From NCBI GenBank assembly GCA_052035235.1, contig JBPOHT010000049.1, forward strand, positions 1-64,000: a stretch of 64,000 nucleotides of DNA. Direction: 5' to 3'. A program made the translations under genes and the position numbers. Shown in pieces: positions 33,649-41,320 of the stretch. This DNA comes from Solimonas_A sp052035235. Lineage in GTDB: Bacteria; Pseudomonadota; Gammaproteobacteria; Nevskiales; Nevskiaceae. The notes beneath the pieces were generated by a model. It had not been told where the DNA came from. It made no database searches and was given only the letters and a program-made list of their open reading frames with translations. Each line of letters starts with the position of its first letter. Positions within the stretch are counted from its first letter, which is position 1.

Positions 33649-35304
33649 TTATTTGGCTGGGGCGATATCAGCCAAGGCGGCGATTGTGCATATGGCGTGT
33701 TCGTGAGCCGCAGTGAACGCCGCCTTGTATCCCACCACGCCCAGCGCCCAGATTCGCTCCTGAAAGCCCCCCGAGGCGCGAACAGACACACGCCTGTCGC
33801 CGACGACCTGAACGACAAATTCGTGCCAGGGTGCGGCTTTATCTGAGAACCCCAGCGCCTGAGCCAAAGCGCGTTTGGCTGCGATGGTTTGAAGCACGCA
33901 TTCTTTCTCGCGTGCCCATTGGAGTTCGAACTCCGAAAGCATCTCCTTATGCCGCTCCAAATCTCCACCGTTCGCGGACCCCATTCCAAGACCCACTGTC
34001 ACCCCTGGAATATCCGGTGCCAGTTCGGGGGCAAATTGAACCTCGCGGCTCCGCAGATCCACATAGACCGTCCCTTGTCGCTCTTGACGCAGCTGGAAGA
34101 AAATCTCGGAGCCCCGGTATATCGCGTCTTCCCATTCCCAATAGGCGTTCTTCCAGACCTCGCGGCCTTCGACCCAGCTTCGCAAGGTCTTCAGCAAGGT
34201 AAACGGGATTGCGCTTCGGTCTGGAAATAAGCGAGACGGTCCGTCCACGGAACATCGGCCGCCTTCCTTTTGCAGCCTTTCGCCTTCCGCATGGATCGCT
34301 TTTATTACCAGCTCCTCAACAACTTTCGCCCGTCCGCTGTCCTCAACTTCATCGACATCGGGGCGCTTGCGCCCCATGAAGCCCCTTACCACAGGAGACC
34401 ACCCAAGGTGCGCAACCAGCGCCAGGTGAATGACATCGTGGAAGCGGTAGCCGTCATCATTGGTCGCATTGTCGGTCAGGTCATTCCCAAGCCTCCGCCC
34501 TTCGAAGTACATCCTCGACACGCCTGGGCCCACGCGGACAAAAGCGACTTCGAAGGAGTCCGGGAGCCGTTCGTGCGCTGGTCGGCCTGCGTCATGAAGT
34601 GGCGTAGGAGTACCCCTCTCGGCCCGGAATGAAACCTTGTTCTGGTTGAATTCGACAACATCGTTCAAGGGAACGTGATATAGGCTGGCGATTGCTGCCA
34701 GATGCCAGGCAATCTCGCCCAACACCACGTTGGTTGGCCGATCCGCGATGTTCTTGTTGAGAGTTAGTTCGATCTCGGGAAGCGTTGGCCTCAGCAGTTC
34801 TGCCCCTAACTGAGGTAGCACCGCAAGGCAGACCTCCAGCAACGTGCGCCCATCAGTTCGAGCCGTTTTGAACGCCAGCTTCTGGTAGTCATTGAATGAG
34901 CAACTGCCCCCGCCTGGGAAGTGCTGCGCTGCAGCCAGAAATTCATCCTTACTCTCAGGATTCAAGGCCGCCCGGATTTTCTCAGCGCGTTCGTTCTGCC
35001 CCCCAATTTCGCGGGTCAGAAGTGAAATGTCGCTGGCCAGAATGTCAACAAACTCGTCGTTAGCTACCTGCGCCAACGAGTAGCAGTACCAAAGGGTGTC
35101 ACCGATTTCCTCTTTGATCTCCTCGTTGGGTTGATCCCACGCTACCTCGCCGCCTTCGGAGAGAATCTTTTTCTTAACCGCCGAAACCAACGATCCGATC
35201 TCGCCGACCAACCCGTACAAGGCGATAGACCGGCGATCCGCCTTGGACTTGCTGGCCGATCGATCAGTCCGCCGAACGAAACCATCGTACTCTGCGGCTT
35301 TCAT
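33649..35304 (-). CDS. MazG-like NTP pyrophosphohydrolase with C-terminal extension
   Basis: 551 residues from MKAAEYDGFVRRTDRS; the ATG overlaps the previous stop by 4 bp. The all-alpha NTP-PPase core shows GLVGEIGSLVSAVKKK and EEIKEEIGDTLWYCYSLA (about 32-80), the metal-binding EExxE...ExxD layout. A second similar helical unit reads GEIAWHLAAIASLYHVPLND and VVEFNQNKVSFR (about 210-245). Next comes YRFHDVIHLALVAHLGWSPV, an extension known from stand-alone MazG-type proteins, and an unassigned C-terminal 200 residues. It would hydrolyse (d)NTPs, perhaps modified ones, given the Nmad2 neighbour. Role in phage defence is inference. Confidence 0.78.
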   Translation of the reverse strand: MKAAEYDGFVRRTDRSASKSKADRRSIALYGLVGEIGSLVSAVKKKILSEGGEVAWDQPNEEIKEEIGDTLWYCYSLAQVANDEFVDILASDISLLTREIGGQNERAEKIRAALNPESKDEFLAAAQHFPGGGSCSFNDYQKLAFKTARTDGRTLLEVCLAVLPQLGAELLRPTLPEIELTLNKNIADRPTNVVLGEIAWHLAAIASLYHVPLNDVVEFNQNKVSFRAERGTPTPLHDAGRPAHERLPDSFEVAFVRVGPGVSRMYFEGRRLGNDLTDNATNDDGYRFHDVIHLALVAHLGWSPVVRGFMGRKRPDVDEVEDSGRAKVVEELVIKAIHAEGERLQKEGGRCSVDGPSRLFPDRSAIPFTLLKTLRSWVEGREVWKNAYWEWEDAIYRGSEIFFQLRQERQGTVYVDLRSREVQFAPELAPDIPGVTVGLGMGSANGGDLERHKEMLSEFELQWAREKECVLQTIAAKRALAQALGFSDKAAPWHEFVVQVVGDRRVSVRASGGFQERIWALGVVGYKAAFTAAHEHAICTIAALADIAPAK

Positions 35305-35918
35305 TTCGCGGCCCTCTTCTTCTCGAGGCCTCGCCAGTCTGCGGGCTCGTCGAGGAAACCCCTCTGGGTCTGCTGCTCCAGCCAAGCCATGAGCTTGTCG
35401 ATCTCATATTCCGGGAACTTGCGCAGGTGGCCGGGGCGCTTCTTGACGAAGCGGGCGAGTTCGTTGGGAATGCGTATGGCGGATCGCCCCCAATACGCAT
35501 AGTCCCGCCCGATCAACACTCGACTCGTACGGCCTGTATCGCGCTTGAGATCACCGACAGAGAGAACGCCGTTCTCAAGACTATGGAAGGAGTCCTCCTG
35601 AACGTAGTTCGGGCCGCCTTCGTGATGATAGATGTTGTCGCCGTACCGCATGTAGGCGGAACCATTCATCACGGGGCGCTTGCGCCTGAACCTACGATCG
35701 TTCCAGTACTCGTCAAAGCTGAGGATCTCATCGACCCTCATCCAGTAGATCAGATGGCCCTGCAGCTTTACCCTTGCCGCTCCCGTGCCGAGGATGAGGT
35801 CCCCCTTCTTGGCGTGCTTCCGAATTTGCGGCTTACAGCACGCGAGGGTGCACACGCCCCCAAAAGGATTGGGGGCAAACCCCAGGTCGTGCTCGACGAC
35901 ATACGAATACACGGTCAC
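35301..35918 (-). CDS. Nmad2-family protein (nucleotide modification associated domain 2)
   Basis: 205 residues. The start VYSYVVEHDLGFAPNPFGGV, then CTLACCKPQIRKHAKKGDLI and LGTGAARVKLQGHLIYWMRV match the Nmad2 family, which was defined by its genome linkage with DNA base-modification genes; its biochemistry is unknown. Later family-like segments are GGPNYVQEDSFHSLENGVLS and VLIGRDYAYWGRSAIRIP. It overlaps both neighbours by 4 bp (ATGA-type), placing it between the unknown first gene and the MazG-like gene. Confidence 0.75.
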   Translation of the reverse strand: MTVYSYVVEHDLGFAPNPFGGVCTLACCKPQIRKHAKKGDLILGTGAARVKLQGHLIYWMRVDEILSFDEYWNDRRFRRKRPVMNGSAYMRYGDNIYHHEGGPNYVQEDSFHSLENGVLSVGDLKRDTGRTSRVLIGRDYAYWGRSAIRIPNELARFVKKRPGHLRKFPEYEIDKLMAWLEQQTQRGFLDEPADWRGLEKKRAAK

Positions 35919-36388
35919 TTGCGCTTGCCCTTCTTCTTGTTGCCGTCCGCCGGCATTTCCTCGACGCAGATGTTGCGAGGCGTCGGAATTGTCGGCACAG
36001 GGTTCCCCCGCGGCGTTTCAAAGCAGGTCACGTCGTCATCGGCTGCGACCCCCGCGAGCTTCTCAGCATCCCAGGGGACGTAGGAGTAGCAGTACTTCTC
36101 GATGGTCAAGGGGAGCTCGGAGATCTCGGAGTCTTCCGGCCAGACCCAGATCACACGCATCGCGGCGCCGAGAGCTTGAACCAGGCTGGCTTCGAGGGAG
36201 TTGTCTTCGCAAATGGCGGGCGTCCCCAAGACGAGCATGACGGGGTCGTTCGAATCCGAGACGTCGGGCACAAGCGAATCAACGCTCAGAATATCGCCCT
36301 CCGCGCACCCGGCCTTCGCCACCAAGCCCTTGAGCGCCTGGAGCTCCTCGGCCGTCAGGCCCTTTCCATAAATCGTTACCTTTGCCAC
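35915..36388 (-). CDS. Unknown protein, first gene of the Nmad2/MazG operon
   Basis: 157 residues from a GTG at 36388 with GGAGG five bases upstream, preferred to an upstream ATG at 36436. Alternating strand-helix pattern: VAKVTIYGKGLTAEELQALK, PVMLVLGTPAICEDNSLEAS, LGAAMRVIWVWPEDSEISEL, LTIEKYCYSYVPWDAEKLAG. This looks like a small Rossmann- or TIR-like alpha/beta fold, with a lysine-rich end (NKKKGKRK). No family is confidently recognised. It leads the seven-gene operon and is divergent from higB, with shared regulatory DNA. Confidence 0.6.
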   Translation of the reverse strand: MAKVTIYGKGLTAEELQALKGLVAKAGCAEGDILSVDSLVPDVSDSNDPVMLVLGTPAICEDNSLEASLVQALGAAMRVIWVWPEDSEISELPLTIEKYCYSYVPWDAEKLAGVAADDDVTCFETPRGNPVPTIPTPRNICVEEMPADGNKKKGKRK

Positions 36389-36419
36389 TTCCGCCTCCAC
36401 GCCGGCAGTTAATGGTTGC

Positions 36420-36493
36420 TCCCGGCTTGGGACCATTTAACTGGATGCCGGGGCCGGCGTCAAGGTGCTTGTTCCCGAAATGGGAGCTATAAT
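36420..36493. promoter_or_regulatory. Shared operator pair and higB promoter
   Basis: Two inverted repeats of the form TCCC-N5-GGGA lie at 36420-36432 and 36473-36485, 53 bp apart. A perfect TATAAT sits at 36488-36493, six bases before the higB ATG, so the transcript should start at or next to the ATG. The second operator overlaps the promoter, as expected for HigA autorepression; the first may control the divergent operon. Confidence 0.7.
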
Positions 36494-36499
36494 AGCCAG

Positions 36500-36805
36500 A
36501 TGCGGTTGCTAGGACAGAGCGAGCTCGCGGACTTCACCGAACGGCACAAGGGTGCCGCTGAGGACGTTCGCGCCTGGCTCAGCGAGATCAAACACCAGCG
36601 CTGGACTGGTCCCAGCGATCTTGCCCGAGGCATGTTCAAGGTGGATTTCCGCAACCCGCCGCGCGCACGGTTCCACGTCGCAGCAGCGACGCTAACCATT
36701 GAAACCATTATAGATTTTAAGTCTGGCGTAGTCTTGGTGACAGGCATTCAGGCCACGTCGCCGAAGGCTATGGCCGGCTCAACCATTGGCGGGACATATG
36801 ATTAA
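36500..36805 (+). CDS. higB: HigB-type toxin (mRNA interferase family)
   Basis: 101 residues from MRLLGQSELADFTERHKGAA. The RelE/HigB fold is suggested by the helices DVRAWLSEIKHQRWTGPSDL, the strands MFKVDFRNPPRARFHV and IETIIDFKSGVVLVTGI. HigB toxins cleave mRNA on the ribosome. The ATG follows TATAAT by six bases, with no room for a Shine-Dalgarno sequence, so it is probably translated from a leaderless mRNA. It overlaps the antitoxin gene by 8 bp in toxin-first order, which is typical of higBA. Confidence 0.72.
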   Translation: MRLLGQSELADFTERHKGAAEDVRAWLSEIKHQRWTGPSDLARGMFKVDFRNPPRARFHVAAATLTIETIIDFKSGVVLVTGIQATSPKAMAGSTIGGTYD

Positions 36806-37970
36806 GCCGATCCGCTCATCTGCAGACTTGGCAGCCGCAAAGGCTCGCATTGGAACCTTGATTGAGACCAACGGCCCCGGACTATTCGACGACGAGATTG
36901 AGGTCCTGTCTGCCCTAGTAGAGCGATACGAGGAAGCCACGTTCAGCTTCGATCCCCCCTCGCCGATTGCCGCAATCAAGTTCCGAATGGAGCAGGCGGG
37001 CATGACTCCCCGCGAACTTGAGCCATTTATCGGGTCCCGCGCCCGGGTTTCCGAGGTGCTCTCCGGGAAGCGACCCTTATCTATCGAGATGATCCGGTCG
37101 CTGCATGATGGACTGGGCATCCCCTATGAATCGCTCATCTCTAAGCGGGCGCCCACCGCGGATGCCGCAAGCGCCTCGGCCCCGGCCCTTCATCGGCTGA
37201 ACGAGCTGGGCGTCGATTTTCCTGCCGTTGAAGTTGCCGCGCTAATGGCAGCTGCACGCCCTGCGCAGTACGCAGCCCTTCACCGGAAGACCAGGACGCA
37301 ACGGGCAGCTCTCAAGACCGACCAGACATCGCTGATGCTTTGGCAAGCTGCTGTTCTGAAAAAGAGTGAAGAACAGCGCCTCTCCAAACACTATGAGCCG
37401 TCGTCATTCAAGCGGGAAGCACTACGACGACTTGCTCGGCTGAGCGCGAGGGCCGACGGGCCTGAGTGTGCAATGTCTGCATTGGCAGAACTTGGCATCT
37501 CCACTGTCGTCTTTCCATCACTGCCTGGCACTTTCTTGGACGGAGCCGCAATGATCAGCCCTGCGGGTCGGCCCGTAATTGCATTAACGCTACGGCACGA
37601 TCGGACTGATAGTTTCTGGTTTACCCTGCTGCACGAAGCCTCCCACATCTCGCTGCACTTCGATCACCTGCAGGACAGTCAAACTGCCTTCGTAGATGAC
37701 ATGGAGATTCGCAGCACAGACATGTTTGAGGAGGAAGCGGATGATCTGGCTCGCGAATCACTCATCCCAGCAGAGTTTTTGTCTCAAATCTGCTGGGACA
37801 AGGATACGACGCATGATGATCTCATCTCGTTGTCTGTGCGTGCCCGCGTTCACATCGCCGTCGTCGCGGGTCGCTGGCAACGCGATCATCAGAACTATCA
37901 AAAATTCTCGCGCTTGATTGAGCGAGGAACTCTGCGGCCGCGCCTCGCCCCCTCTCACTTCGCAAACTAG
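36798..37970 (+). CDS. higA: HigA-like antitoxin fused to ImmA/IrrE-type metallopeptidase
   Basis: 390 residues from the ATG at 36798. The HTH spans about 50-110 (IKFRMEQAGMTPRELEPFIG, SRARVSEVLSGKRPLSIEMI), as in HigA. The C-terminal ImmA/IrrE domain has the zinc motif HEASH (FWFTLLHEASHISLHF, about residue 278-293) and the downstream EEEADDLARESLIP motif with the third ligand. Such fusions join repression and proteolysis. The protein could cut itself or a partner when triggered and release HigB. It overlaps higB by 8 bp. Confidence 0.88.
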   Translation: MIKPIRSSADLAAAKARIGTLIETNGPGLFDDEIEVLSALVERYEEATFSFDPPSPIAAIKFRMEQAGMTPRELEPFIGSRARVSEVLSGKRPLSIEMIRSLHDGLGIPYESLISKRAPTADAASASAPALHRLNELGVDFPAVEVAALMAAARPAQYAALHRKTRTQRAALKTDQTSLMLWQAAVLKKSEEQRLSKHYEPSSFKREALRRLARLSARADGPECAMSALAELGISTVVFPSLPGTFLDGAAMISPAGRPVIALTLRHDRTDSFWFTLLHEASHISLHFDHLQDSQTAFVDDMEIRSTDMFEEEADDLARESLIPAEFLSQICWDKDTTHDDLISLSVRARVHIAVVAGRWQRDHQNYQKFSRLIERGTLRPRLAPSHFAN

Positions 37971-38007
37971 CTGCGGCAATCTCTATGTGCCGCAGCCCTG
38001 AATGGCC

Positions 38008-39105
38008 TTAGGCACAAAGCTCAAGGACCGGCCTCGGGCCCGCTATGCCGGGAACATTCAGATTCCACTTGGGTGGGAACCAGGGCTGAGGCAATGCACC
38101 AATGGGGGAGAACTTCTGCTTGATGCGAGTGCGACCACTGCGACCTAAGGCGTCGGGGTGCGCCACTCGAGCGTACTTGTCCACTTCGCAGAAGATGTTC
38201 TGGCAGTCGATTAGCTGAAGCGGACGACCCCAAAGGCTCTTGAACTTGAGGCCTCGCGCGGCAAATTCCTCGTGCTGACGGTCAGCGACCCAGCGGATCG
38301 CCTCCGCCTCAGTCAGATCGCCAAGGTTCGAGAAGCACTTGCGGATGCCGTCCTTCGCCCCTGGGCCAGGGACGACGAACTCCATTTCGCTGAAGTTCAG
38401 AATGGATGAGTAGTTCAGGTCGGTCACGAACTGATAAGCGAGAAATGGACCGAATGACGGAAGCCCTAGCAGGATGTGGAATGCTGCTTCCATCGTCCTA
38501 GCCTCCAGTATTGCCTCCAGCACCCCATTTTGAATCATTGACTTCAAAAGGTTGAGGTGCATGAGATGCTTGCGAGGGAGGCGGAGGCTGCCAGATCCGC
38601 TCGGCATGATGTATGCCGCCGAATAAATACTGGCACCACATGCGCGCGCCTTCTCAAGGACAGCATCCATCTGCGCAATTCTTAGGTTGGAGCAAGAGAT
38701 GGTTCCGACCTCCCGCTCAAGCAGCTCCCAGGTCTCAATCTTGTTGAAGATCTTGAACAGCAGAATCCTCAGCGCTTGATCCCGCTCAGAGAATCTTCCC
38801 TCGGCATACGCCACATTCTTAATGAGATACTGGCTGACACGATCAGCAGCGCGATACGTATTGGTGAAGCGATGCAAATCAAGGATCGGGTCTGCAGTCC
38901 ACGGTCCTCGCAGTCCATCCAAGCGTCGGAAGTAAATTTCTTGTCGCTCAACGGCAAAGCGCCAGTAGGTGTCAAACACCACCGTGGGTTTTGGCGTTGC
39001 GCGCTTGGCAAACACAAAGCCCTTGCGGTCCTTTGATGCCGTCACTGTAGCCAGATTGGTCATGTCAACTCCAGATGATATGGAAGGCTTCGGATCGAAC
39101 GTCAT
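38008..39105 (-). CDS. 5-hmdU DNA kinase helical-domain (HMUDK_hel) type protein
   Basis: 365 residues. The segments VFDTYWRFAVERQEIYFRRL, DGLRGPWTADPILDLHRFTN, TYRAADRVSQYLIKNVAY and ILLFKIFNKIETWELLE match the helical domain described for phage 5-hydroxymethyl-dU DNA kinases and related pyrophosphorylases, a DNA-glycosylase-like helical fold. No P-loop is present, so the kinase part is absent. In bacteria these stand-alone proteins lie in mobile or defence loci, perhaps sensing hypermodified phage DNA; that role is inference. It is directly joined to an Xre regulator upstream with no gap. Family call is from motif memory. Confidence 0.72.
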   Translation of the reverse strand: MTFDPKPSISSGVDMTNLATVTASKDRKGFVFAKRATPKPTVVFDTYWRFAVERQEIYFRRLDGLRGPWTADPILDLHRFTNTYRAADRVSQYLIKNVAYAEGRFSERDQALRILLFKIFNKIETWELLEREVGTISCSNLRIAQMDAVLEKARACGASIYSAAYIMPSGSGSLRLPRKHLMHLNLLKSMIQNGVLEAILEARTMEAAFHILLGLPSFGPFLAYQFVTDLNYSSILNFSEMEFVVPGPGAKDGIRKCFSNLGDLTEAEAIRWVADRQHEEFAARGLKFKSLWGRPLQLIDCQNIFCEVDKYARVAHPDALGRSGRTRIKQKFSPIGALPQPWFPPKWNLNVPGIAGPRPVLELCA

Positions 39106-39354
39106 CTAACGTCTCCTCGTGCGGCCAACCTGGCCGTCCGGCACATACTCCAGCAAATCCCCCGGCTGACACTTGAAGTATCGGCACAGCGCATCGACAG
39201 CACTTATCTCCACGTTGTACCCGCGCAGGTTTGCCATGCGCTTAAGTGTTGACCGTGAGATTCCTGTATCTCGCCCGAGTTCATCCATGGTGATGCGCCG
39301 ACCTCGATGAAAGGTCGCATCGTCCATAGCGGCTCGCAGTTTGATTCGTATCAT
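39106..39354 (-). CDS. Small Cro/Xre-family regulator
   Basis: 82 residues. The HTH reads AAMDDATFHRGRRITMDELG, RDTGISRSTLKRMANLRGYN, with a C-terminal LCRYFKCQPGDLLEYVPD typical of short Cro-like proteins (YozG/antitoxin MqsA-like HTH group). It is immediately upstream of the HMUDK_hel gene, stop and start being adjacent, so it probably represses that operon or is its antitoxin-like partner. Confidence 0.85.
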   Translation of the reverse strand: MIRIKLRAAMDDATFHRGRRITMDELGRDTGISRSTLKRMANLRGYNVEISAVDALCRYFKCQPGDLLEYVPDGQVGRTRRR

Positions 39355-39658
39355 TTATGCGCCATTATAGCCTTATATGCTTTTAATGGTCCATATATGA
39401 TCCTCTCTCATGAAGATAGTAGCTGCGGTGATGGACGGGGAGGGCCTGAGTTTTGACGGGGAGGCAATCTCGCACACGACCCAAGCATTGCAGGGCCCAT
39501 GACAGCCTCGGCCGAAATGCTCGCGTGCAGTGTCAGTCCGATCGTTCGCAACTACGGGGCCGGGTACGTCGCCATCCGAAGGCTACGTCCTAGCTGCCGG
39601 CACGCCTTCCCGCGTTAAGCTGTTTCTAGGTAGATGATATTTCTCTTAGGGGGCTGCA
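39355..39658. other. Divergent intergenic region, 304 bp
   Basis: No gene seen. An AT-rich part with TTATATGC and CATATATGATC repeats (39370-39405) is a likely operator/promoter for the Xre gene on the minus strand. The ApeA-like gene on the plus strand has AGGGGG at 39648-39653 as its ribosome site. Confidence 0.5.
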
Positions 39659-40918
39659 ATGTCCGTAAAGCTTAAAAAGCCCAAGCACAACCCAGAGGTA
39701 TTGTTGCGTGCTTTAGCAAAAGGGGCCGTATGCAACGCCGATGGAACCGTTAGCTACGACGCGATGGACTACGACGAACACCTTGCATCTCTCGTCGCCA
39801 TGATCGATTTCGGCAGAGGCTCCGATTGGCAATCCTGCGAGGCAGCTGTTGGGCGTTCCGTGAGCAAGGCGATTCGCGAGAGTAAGTACAGTCGCGAGTC
39901 CTTCATCGCGTATGTGAGCGAGGCCTTACACGCGGAGCGTGCGAAGAAGCCGGAGCAGTTTTATCTTTTAACGTCAATTTCCATCACTTGGGATGGGTTG
40001 CCGTTCAAAACTGTTAGCCATGGTGGCTGTTCTGTGAGCTTCTACAAGAAATTTCCCGTTCGGTTCCGCAGCCGCTTACAGAAGGAGAAGGATTGTCACT
40101 TCACTGAGAATGCCACCCCAAAGGGCTATACAACAGTTGTTGTAGCGACTAAAGCACGCAACGAATTTGAAGCAGCCGAAAAGTGCTTATGGGCCCTCGA
40201 GGTAATTCGTGCACTACTATGTCTGCGCCTTAACTATGCAATGCAGGCACACTGGGGCCTACCAGCTGCGCCAAAAACCCGAAACAAAATCTCAATCGGC
40301 CGGCTGCATACCATCCACGACGCTACCGGGGACTCTCCGGGAGACCAATATTGGTATGAAGCCAAGGACGGAGTGGCTGCTGTATGGCGCCCCCAGAAAA
40401 GCGAACAGCCCGCACAGCTTCGTAAAGCACTGTCCGCTGCTATACGCAGGCTTAGCGCAAGCAGATACGGACGAGATATCGAAAGGGCCCTAGTACGATA
40501 CGTACAGGCGTTCGACGAGCCCGATGACAACGAGGCAATCCCAAAGCTGTGGTCGGCTCTGGAAACGATCGCGGCAATTAACAACGCTGACTATGATGCG
40601 TTGGTTCGCAGAACTGCCGCGACCTGCGTGGATGTTCCGCTGCATACCCAGCATCTTTCAGCTCTTCGTGAGATCAGGAATGCCATAGTTCACGAGGGAG
40701 CCAGAAGCCGGAGCTCATTGACACACTGCTACCAGCTGCAGGCTTACTTTCGTCGCCTCGCGCGATTTCATATTGCCTGCTCTCTCGATTACACGTCCCT
40801 GGCCGAGGCGAATCAATTCTTTGATCTGCCGGTGAACATCAAAGACCTGAATCATATGCAGACCGAACTCAGAAGGGCGATTCGATATCATCGTCCGCGG
40901 GGGACTCCGTGCACGTGA
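39659..40918 (+). CDS. ApeA-like HEPN protein
   Basis: 419 residues. The C-terminal third has an Apea-like HEPN domain: ERALVRYVQAFDEPDDNEAI, PKLWSALETIAAINN, then LSALREIRNAIVHEGARS with the catalytic R340-N341...H345. HEPN proteins of this type act as abortive-infection tRNA/mRNA ribonucleases. The N-terminal 250 residues have no known family and may sense the trigger. It is a single gene with its own ribosome site, so it may be a one-gene defence system. Activity is inferred from the motif. Confidence 0.72.
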   Translation: MSVKLKKPKHNPEVLLRALAKGAVCNADGTVSYDAMDYDEHLASLVAMIDFGRGSDWQSCEAAVGRSVSKAIRESKYSRESFIAYVSEALHAERAKKPEQFYLLTSISITWDGLPFKTVSHGGCSVSFYKKFPVRFRSRLQKEKDCHFTENATPKGYTTVVVATKARNEFEAAEKCLWALEVIRALLCLRLNYAMQAHWGLPAAPKTRNKISIGRLHTIHDATGDSPGDQYWYEAKDGVAAVWRPQKSEQPAQLRKALSAAIRRLSASRYGRDIERALVRYVQAFDEPDDNEAIPKLWSALETIAAINNADYDALVRRTAATCVDVPLHTQHLSALREIRNAIVHEGARSRSSLTHCYQLQAYFRRLARFHIACSLDYTSLAEANQFFDLPVNIKDLNHMQTELRRAIRYHRPRGTPCT

Positions 40919-41320
40919 TAGCCGCAGTGCCCCTGCTTCATCCCATCGCCTCCAGATACCACCAGCCATCAACAATACCTGATGGCCCCCGTCGGCCGAG
41001 GCGAATAGGAAGTCATTTTAGCGATCCGCATTGGCATGCCTGGGATCATTGGCGTAGTCGAGCTAGTTCGGACAAGCCAATGCTAGGGCGAATCGACTTC
41101 TAGCCAGTTGGCGCACGTCCCCCAAAAAAATAGGCCGAGATAGGCTTCAAAGCCAAATTTGATCTTGCTGTGGTAGCGCAGTTAAAGCTTTGACCATAGT
41201 CCGGAAGACCTGACACCTGACGCAGGTGTCATAATTCGCACTCTGTGCAACACGCACTAAAGGAAAGGGGTTTCGCACACCCAATGGCAAATGACATGAT
41301 CGCCGGCAAAAGGGGCGGAT
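40919..41320. other. Intergenic 402 bp upstream of the OLD-like gene
   Basis: No gene is supported. It holds the 21-bp palindrome at 41211-41231 and, nearer the gene, an A/G-rich AAAAGGGG ribosome site about 8 bases before the ATG at 41321. Confidence 0.5.
41211..41231. promoter_or_regulatory. 21-bp perfect palindrome, probable operator
   Basis: Arms TGACACCTG and CAGGTGTCA flank the 3-base centre ACG, about 90 bp before the OLD-like start. No T-run follows, so an operator is more likely than a terminator. The binding protein is not known; none of the Xre genes lies adjacent. Confidence 0.55.
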
